DNA from: an uncultured Bacteroidota bacterium
Lineage (GTDB): Bacteria; Bacteroidota; Bacteroidia; 2-12-FULL-35-15
NCBI GenBank assembly: GCA_903889605.1
Contig: CAISYK010001246.1
Coordinates: 1 to 13,561, forward strand
DNA length: 13,561 nucleotides
Direction of reading: 5' to 3'
Positions 9,701 to 13,561 of this stretch are shown here, one piece after another. Both the position numbers and the translations under genes were made by a program. The notes under the pieces are model-generated. The model was not told where the DNA came from. It saw only the letters and a list, made by a program, of their open reading frames with translations, and did no database searches. Each line of letters opens with the position of its first letter. The first letter of the stretch is position 1.

Positions 9701-10648
9701 TTTATTAATTATTTTAAGCTGCTGCAGACTGGCATTGCCTGGTCCAATGCATGAATTCATAGAAGGGATCGAAGTAATAACCAAATTGGGGATATAGTTA
9801 GGAAAAACAACATTGGCTGTTGAAGTTGAAGATTGACAGGCATTCATACTGCAGCTCCAATATGCGTTAAAATTAGAATATACTGAATAACAATTTAATA
9901 CTGTAACTGATTCACAAATTGTGATGCTTTCACCGTTTTCAAATAAACTATCACCGTCTCCACCCGGATTAGCATAAAAATCTGCCCCGCTCAATATAAT
10001 TTTTGCTGCAGAAGGTAAAAAACTCAGGGTGCCGTAATCAACCGAATTAATTTGAATTCCGGAACCATGAGTATCCGTTAATGTAAATGCGCTGAGTGCG
10101 CCGTTGCCAAAATTTACAATTTTAATGCAGCGGGTAAAAACATCGCCTATATTTCCTGAATAAGATTGATTAGTTACAGCAGAAATAGTAATGTGCGGCT
10201 GTTTTATCAGATAAGCAGATGTGTTTTGGATACAAAATTTTCGAATATTATTGCCCGTATAATCAACACGAATGTTGTTTTTTGTTATTCCGCCTCCTGC
10301 TATATATGCAATTACACTGCATTGAGCAGATGCCTTATAGGTAATAGTTAAGGCAGAATACGGCAGGATATTCGGCAGCCAAACTATCAGGATTCCGCCG
10401 AAATTGCTTACAAAGGTTCCGCCGGTAATGGAATTAGCTTGGTAAAGTATGCCTGTCGGCATAGTTATTTTTAATGTGTCATTTGTAATTGTATATAAAG
10501 TAGGATTGTTGATAAAAATTTTAAAAACCTGCGATTCTCCGCAGACAGTTAGCTGGTTGGGCACAAGGCTTGTGACAACAATCATCTGACCCTGACTCCA
10601 GCCCTGTAATTTAACAAAAAGTAAAAAAAGGAGTAATAATTTTCTCAT
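3425..10648 (-). CDS. Giant secreted multidomain surface protein with PKD domains and a T9SS type B sorting domain
   Basis: The 2407-residue protein is an uninterrupted single frame starting at the ATG at 10648. Residues 1-18 are a Sec signal peptide (MRKLLLLFLLFVKLQGWS, cleavage probably before Gln19). Residues 20-1540 are beta-rich, Ser/Thr/Asn/Gly-rich sequence in several DUF11-like blocks, with cysteine clusters near 404, 553, 575 and 593. DADGNGIYSTGD near 1467 resembles a calcium-binding loop. Then follow three related modules of about 80 residues, two of 95, four PKD domains (WxWxxGD motifs, the first at 2001-2007) and a C-terminal domain with NAFTPNDDGIND at 2322. Sec export, then T9SS secretion to the surface or medium, is expected. 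Adhesion or matrix binding is the usual guess; no enzyme domain is visible. No sprF/porP gene adjoins it. Confidence 0.93.
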   Translation of the reverse strand: MRKLLLLFLLFVKLQGWSQGQMIVVTSLVPNQLTVCGESQVFKIFINNPTLYTITNDTLKITMPTGILYQANSITGGTFVSNFGGILIVWLPNILPYSALTITYKASAQCSVIAYIAGGGITKNNIRVDYTGNNIRKFCIQNTSAYLIKQPHITISAVTNQSYSGNIGDVFTRCIKIVNFGNGALSAFTLTDTHGSGIQINSVDYGTLSFLPSAAKIILSGADFYANPGGDGDSLFENGESITICESVTVLNCYSVYSNFNAYWSCSMNACQSSTSTANVVFPNYIPNLVITSIPSMNSCIGPGNASLQQLKIINKGLGNAINVLLDIFQSTGAGYNNTVGSEIDAGSFTIQTGAAGTPAAITTSNLAHTNSLNCMVSAIGKLSLTVPSINAGDTIYIKWNTYSCCFNSCTNTGRSYINGWRYKGSYQNICQGTYVIAETWGRVYSNIYGALANNGSISSFSDGQTGTFDFLFSNYGNSYPAGPGAHWKFVFTLPGAPCLTYSNIKILSNNGVTVWNPSSTSSSGNTVTAVFNGPPPFTLSQAEVKIDLTLNCADCAGVDSVSAVKLESFYVPNNTCGCEIGVSCISVPLNINCPSPCVGLVFTKFTLKRTSYGLPDNLNANNTVNTTGGDGLPDAVGSLDFTKIKTLRAMFGDTITASFNGRVKTSPSYPEWHYCFASSSMSNGNRLAFLDAAFKIYRGGNVIAACNNFSTPGNPEVTNAGTNRIFRYNLSDTVLGTCIPGGFAYLNDDSLVFEPRYKVISNIGNSAPLVCNSSNEYYLSDIPAFPLPPTPAANKFQCGTYNGSCSIVGYFFRNYGSGSYYVNSCNNITISQDYYLSIGPNDNNYGGGNLFPYEYRNWAHINTLTAAVPSGYTVISSRFNQVRTAGTLVTVTDPLPSHWQAITPLNPNSDTLVFPVEQYFQGYGGTIPLSDDGFHGTLEITLEPSCKVTPSISHDIIYDWTFSPTISLTGPGSDAPSISQEPDDIVYDPPVLFLQSVLPSVFALNTTVSWDVSISNTSNVSDAVNTWLSGPAISGVSIIQVVDLGTGLTISPINTGIYPVGTVNAMATRNFRITASFISCAADSVILYSGWNCFDGYPANVNTYPCTPQKITLTETPLTPAFVINSTGPSFIQLCDTAEYTTEVVNVQLGTGYNIVFRATLPAGTILVPGSSKLSYPVLTPYFTISDPVPSGVNTWEWNISASDSLIGIDGLKGLLDDSLNKFKISFKVFINPDCSYSSGGNIYFVMIGQAACGASAELDVSISPALNIIGASVPYNTGIVLNTAYVSPCSDNSTMYVTVHNAGGLAFGSTDSVLIKLPAGIAFADSTFVGIYNAPVNGNPRPFTLNGDKYLVWALPVGIQAGDSTLFSFDYSGDPIVLSCGIVFFEAKTSTVSVITCAATGNSCTTDISTGDTTLAVFTYKAYPSLSNGSAIAIPNPPGGETVALHLDITNTGQEILTNADSIIQFYFDADGNGIYSTGDVFLIEDTVFIPRDTTVPYSITFNVPAGQACSIIAVIDPAVNPCVCNPSQLVILSSLINSDKDSTVCSGQVINLGSLSVPGYTYSWTPPTGLSDAALSNPVLTTSNTNAVPVSTDYIFTSNRMNCISKDTVTITVNPIPASNAGADIITCASDSSRNIGTASNPDYTYQWIPSFNLSDTAISNPSVTLINPDTTTYIVITSSLSCFSSDTILVMIKPIPVSHAGIDILTCSTSSLGNIGTASNTGYTYLWSPGTGLSSISVSNPTVALVDSSITDYIVTTSANGCFSSDTVLVTVNPLPTAYLTGTAAVCKDSSLQQIIFTGASGTPPYTFTYSVDGGTNQTITTTSGDTVSISMHAYTIGTTIYRLVSVQDSSITACSQIQNDSAVLTVNPLPTASISGTVSLCRNSASPNITFTGALGTAPYTFTYSINNGTSHTVNSTSGGIAAVSVSTDTAGVFVYSLISVHDSSSTVCSQAQTGSATVRVNSLPIANFGFADVCLNHPMNFTDSSIVLNDTISGWLWDFGDSSAVITVQNSNHTYTSAGTYSVLLISTTNNGCKDTIPQTVTVHPLPNAQFYTTPESIGICKGTVVEFNDSSTIAAPDVLQSWTWNFGDASPAVFSQDTSHLYAAANSYNVILAVASNFGCSDSIPRLITINPKPIVNFTENPAAGCEPLCISFSDSSTVAAGSNTHWIWDVGDGNLISNSQNFEHCYTNDSVISPVSFNISLTVTSDSGCVSTLSNSNYITVYPNPVAGFSVDPETTTVMDPVFSFVNLSTGAGFWNWNFGDLHTSAVADPPPHVYPPEIGTYVISLITSTQYGCKDTAYQTIFIDADFVFYIPNAFTPNDDGINDYFFGTGIGIIKYEIVIFDRWGNMIFRGNDLNDKWDGRANGGQEAAQMDVYVWKVKLTDVFNKEHKYIGKVTLVK
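3707..4744 (-). other. Domain array: four tandem PKD domains
   Basis: Residues 1969-2314 of the giant protein form four PKD (Ig-like) domains starting near residues 1969, 2051, 2139 and 2231. Their signature strands are WLWDFGDSS, WTWNFGDAS, WIWDVGDGN and WNWNFGDLH. The third has Val in place of Phe. Such arrays act as rigid spacers or ligand-binding stalks in secreted proteins; which applies here is unknown. Confidence 0.9.
4746..5317 (-). repeat. Two tandem 95-residue repeats in the giant protein
   Basis: Residues 1778-1872 and 1873-1967 are clearly homologous. Both open with PLPTA, then a (L/I)(T/S)GT segment with a Cys, IxFTGAxGTxPYTFTYS, a GT(N/S) turn, and end CSQ(I/A)Q before the next VN(P/S)LP. 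This module recurs in large secreted proteins of Bacteroidota, often before PKD domains. The close match suggests duplication within the gene. Confidence 0.85.
5315..6031 (-). repeat. Three tandem 80-residue Ig-like repeats in the giant protein
   Basis: Residues of about 1540-1618, 1619-1698 and 1699-1778 are three copies of one module: Cys, a G(S/T) turn, (G/D)YTYxW, a P..LS stretch, SNP(V/S/T), a T(D/T)YI strand, Cys, then (S/K)DT and a V/I-rich strand. Copies two and three share NIGTASN and CFSSDT exactly and look like the most recent duplication. The paired cysteines near each end could form a disulfide per module. Confidence 0.85.
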
Positions 10649-10752
10649 ACTTCAACTATTTATTTGATGTAATCTAAATTTTTCAAAATTCGATTTATCT
10701 AAAATATTGGTATTTTGTTTTGAAATATGAGATGTTTTTATCTCTAATTTGT

Positions 10753-10779
10753 CAAGCTGTCAGGCATTGAAACAGCTTG
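10753..10779. repeat. Perfect 8-bp inverted repeat upstream of the giant gene
   Basis: CAAGCTGT (10753-10760) and ACAGCTTG (10772-10779) are exact reverse complements around an 11-base spacer, about 105 bases upstream of the giant gene's ATG. No T-run follows on either strand. It could be an operator or a leader hairpin, or chance. Confidence 0.3.
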
Positions 10780-11255
10780 CAAAAGCTCGCTGATACTGTT
10801 GTTTGTAATGTTTTGAATTTTTGCAGTAAACTGTGCGCTGCCAAATTAATTAAATTATATTGATACAGAATTTAATAATTTTACAAAGCTTTTGAGCAAA
10901 AACATTATGTGAAAATACACATAAAAAAACATAATTGAATATTTTTGAATGGAAACTTATTCATAAAACATTTTCAAAATCCCCTATGCCGGAATTAAGA
11001 AACAAATTTTGATAATAAAAATTCCTGTATGGATTATCTTTCCGATTATGAAGCAGACTTTTTTGCCTGCTGGCTGGATAATAAATGAAAACATTATTTG
11101 ATTAACCGCAATGCAATACCCTTCGGACATCCAGATATGCTAAGAAAAAGCAAAAAATGCAGAGGAATGGGGACAGCAGAAAAACAGGTGGATAATTAAG
11201 AATACTAAATTTGCGTCCGATTCACATTCAATCAAAATTTGAAATAATTATTTAA

Positions 11256-12437
<1,182 letters not shown>

Positions 12438-12442
12438 TAAAT

Positions 12443-12516
12443 AGATTTGAGTGTTGAGATTTGAGCATTGAGATAAAAAGCAGAAACTTTCTCAGATCTC
12501 AAATCTCTAATCTCAC
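12443..12516. terminator. Imperfect long inverted repeat between convergent genes, likely bidirectional terminator
   Basis: The left arm contains TTGAGATTTGAG and GAGATTTGAGCATTGAGA. The right arm (about 12490-12516) contains TCTCAGATCTCAAATCTC and TAATCTCAC, pairing with it over roughly 24 bases with a few mismatches around an A-rich loop. The right arm reaches into the stop codon of the downstream minus-strand gene. Position between two converging stops fits a shared terminator. The left arm is itself a degenerate tandem of TTGAGATTTGAG units, a type of intergenic repeat seen in Bacteroidota. Confidence 0.55.
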
Positions 12517-13265
12517 TGTTTATAGTATTTCAGCTCCAGATCAGTTCCGTCAAACACGGCATAGCTGCAGTAGTTTACCCATTCACCAAGGTTAACATAA
12601 CGGCTGTTATTTGATAACTTTATATCGAGCGGTAAATGTCGATGACCGAAAATGAAATAATCGATATGTTCTTTTTGCAGCTTTTCCTTTGCATAAACAG
12701 CTAACCATTCATTTTCTTCACCGTTAAATTTTTCATCCAGCGGTGCATTTGATAAGCGGCTTCTATTCGACCAGTAATTCGCCATACTAATTGCAAAATT
12801 TGGATGCAGACGAGCAAAAAGCCATTGACAAAAAGGGTTGGCAAATATCTTTTTAATAAATTTATAACCTTTATCTCCCGGACCTAAGCCGTCACCATGT
12901 CCTAAATAAAATTTCTTTCCATTAAATATTCTTGCAGCAGGGCGGCGGTAAATTTGAATCCCTAATTCTTTTGGTAAATAATCAAACATCCACATATCAT
13001 GGTTCCCAGCAAATAAAGTTATAGGTACGCCAGAATCAGCTATTTCAGCTAATTTACCCAGCAATCGAACAAAGCCTTTTGGAACAGTATGTTTGTATTC
13101 AAACCAAAAATCAAATAAATCGCCCATCAGATAAATTTCCTGCGCATCATGCTTTATCTCGTCAAGCCATTTAACAATAAGCTTTTCACGGACTAAGCTG
13201 TTTTCATAACTCGGAACACCTAAATGAAAGTCGGAGGCAAAGTATATTTTTTTGTTGGGGATCAA
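12513..13265 (-). CDS. lpxH: UDP-2,3-diacylglucosamine diphosphatase, LpxH-like metallophosphoesterase
   Basis: LpxH removes UMP from UDP-2,3-diacylglucosamine to give lipid X in lipid A synthesis, at the inner-membrane surface. The 250-residue protein has the full calcineurin-like set of metal ligands: Asp12 and His14 (SDFHLG), Asp49 (GDLFDFW), GNHD at 87-90, GHGD at 122-125 and GHRH at 207-210. GDLFDFWFEY and the overall order and spacing match LpxH. E. coli LpxH has Arg where this protein has His89, so the substrate is inferred, not proven; a related phosphoesterase is possible. The start is TTG at 13265: an in-frame TAA sits immediately upstream and the next Met is residue 47, well past the first metal motif. 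No other lipid A gene is in the window. Confidence 0.82.
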   Translation of the reverse strand: MIPNKKIYFASDFHLGVPSYENSLVREKLIVKWLDEIKHDAQEIYLMGDLFDFWFEYKHTVPKGFVRLLGKLAEIADSGVPITLFAGNHDMWMFDYLPKELGIQIYRRPAARIFNGKKFYLGHGDGLGPGDKGYKFIKKIFANPFCQWLFARLHPNFAISMANYWSNRSRLSNAPLDEKFNGEENEWLAVYAKEKLQKEHIDYFIFGHRHLPLDIKLSNNSRYVNLGEWVNYCSYAVFDGTDLELKYYKQ

Positions 13266-13291
13266 TTATTACGTTTTGGTTATATTCAGCG

Positions 13292-13299
13292 CAAAGGTA
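13292..13299 (-). promoter_or_regulatory. Candidate -7 promoter element for the LpxH-like gene
   Basis: The minus strand reads TACCTTTG, an exact TAnnTTTG match, ending 26 bases before the TTG start codon and implying a leader of about 20 nucleotides. Its position supports the TTG start. I see no clear -33 partner. Confidence 0.5.
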
Positions 13300-13386
13300 A
13301 TGATTAGAAATTTGGACATAATATAGAAGAGTGGAAATATTTGTAAAGCAGACATAATTATGCTTCGATTAATTTTGCCTCGAAGG

Positions 13387-13404
13387 AAAGCTGCAGCTTT
13401 TTTT
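13387..13404 (+). terminator. Possible short terminator-like palindrome with T-run
   Basis: AAAGC TGCA GCTTT is a perfect palindrome (13387-13400) followed by four more T residues, giving a run of seven T. The stem is only five pairs and rich in A-T, so it would be weak, and no plus-strand gene ends just before it. Confidence 0.2.
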
Positions 13405-13476
13405 GAATCCGAGCATTCTTTTAACCTGAGTTCGATTGTTAATTTAGGCTAAAGCCCACTAGCGTCCTAACGTTTT

Positions 13477-13495
13477 AAATTAAAGTTCTTTGAAA
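13477..13495 (+). promoter_or_regulatory. boxA-like motif near the right edge
   Basis: AAAGTTCTTTGAAATTATTG contains GTTCTTTGA, which resembles the boxA antitermination motif seen in Bacteroidota rRNA leaders and spacers. If real it would point to a plus-strand RNA operon beginning beyond the window. No rRNA sequence is visible in the remaining 60 bases, so this rests on the motif alone. Confidence 0.2.
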
Positions 13496-13561
13496 TTATT
13501 GATAGATAATAGTTGTAGCGTTTTTGCAGGCTTAAACGATTTGAATTGATTTCGACTTTCT

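Noticed and set aside
3456..10351. Plus-strand open frames of 60-76 codons opposite the giant gene
   Set aside because: All are shadows of the intact 2407-codon minus-strand gene, with no independent start context or recognisable protein.
13425..13460. tRNA-like GTTCGATT stretch
   Set aside because: No acceptor stem, anticodon arm or full T-arm can be built around it.
13440..13561. Possible CRISPR leader or first repeat
   Set aside because: No sequence of repeat length recurs in the window; a single copy cannot support a CRISPR call.

Overview
The window looks like chromosomal DNA from an AT-rich member of the Bacteroidota. Four things point there. A 2407-residue secreted protein ends in a type B sorting domain of the type IX secretion system (T9SS), which is restricted to this phylum. 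The left-edge gene begins with the N-terminus typical of Bacteroidota Rho. Several genes are preceded by the phylum's TAnnTTTG (-7) promoter element, and Shine-Dalgarno sequences are not obvious. A membrane protein of the Bacteroidota family DUF6427 is also present. I cannot name a genus.

Layout, left to right. Positions 1-194 (minus) are the first 64 codons of rho, with a long AT-rich leader behind it. Positions 578-838 (plus) hold an unidentified open remnant with no ATG, tail to tail with a 51-residue lipoprotein gene (842-997, minus). Next come purQ (1107-1802, minus) and a polytopic DUF6427-like membrane protein (1884-2867, minus). Positions 2868-3424 hold no convincing gene, only broken open fragments. 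Positions 3425-10648 (minus) are one giant gene for the T9SS cargo protein: signal peptide, about 1500 residues of beta-rich cysteine-containing sequence, three plus two repeated domains, four PKD domains, and the C-terminal sorting domain. Positions 10649-11441 are again gene-free. gapA (11442-12437, plus) and an LpxH-like phosphoesterase gene (12513-13265, minus) converge on a shared imperfect hairpin. The last 296 bases carry no gene I can recognise, but contain a boxA-like motif.

How the genes fit together. Most are housekeeping: transcription termination (Rho), purine synthesis (PurQ), glycolysis (GapA) and probably lipid A synthesis (LpxH). DUF6427-like gene, purQ and the lipoprotein gene lie on one strand with gaps of 81 and 109 bases and might be co-transcribed, although purQ has its own promoter-like box. 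The giant protein has no recognisable partner here; no porP/sprF-type gene lies beside it. I found no CRISPR array, insertion sequence, tRNA or rRNA gene, and no convincing new multi-gene system. The points most worth a second look are the giant surface protein, the small lipoprotein gene, the two stretches of apparent gene decay, and the edge motif near 13490.
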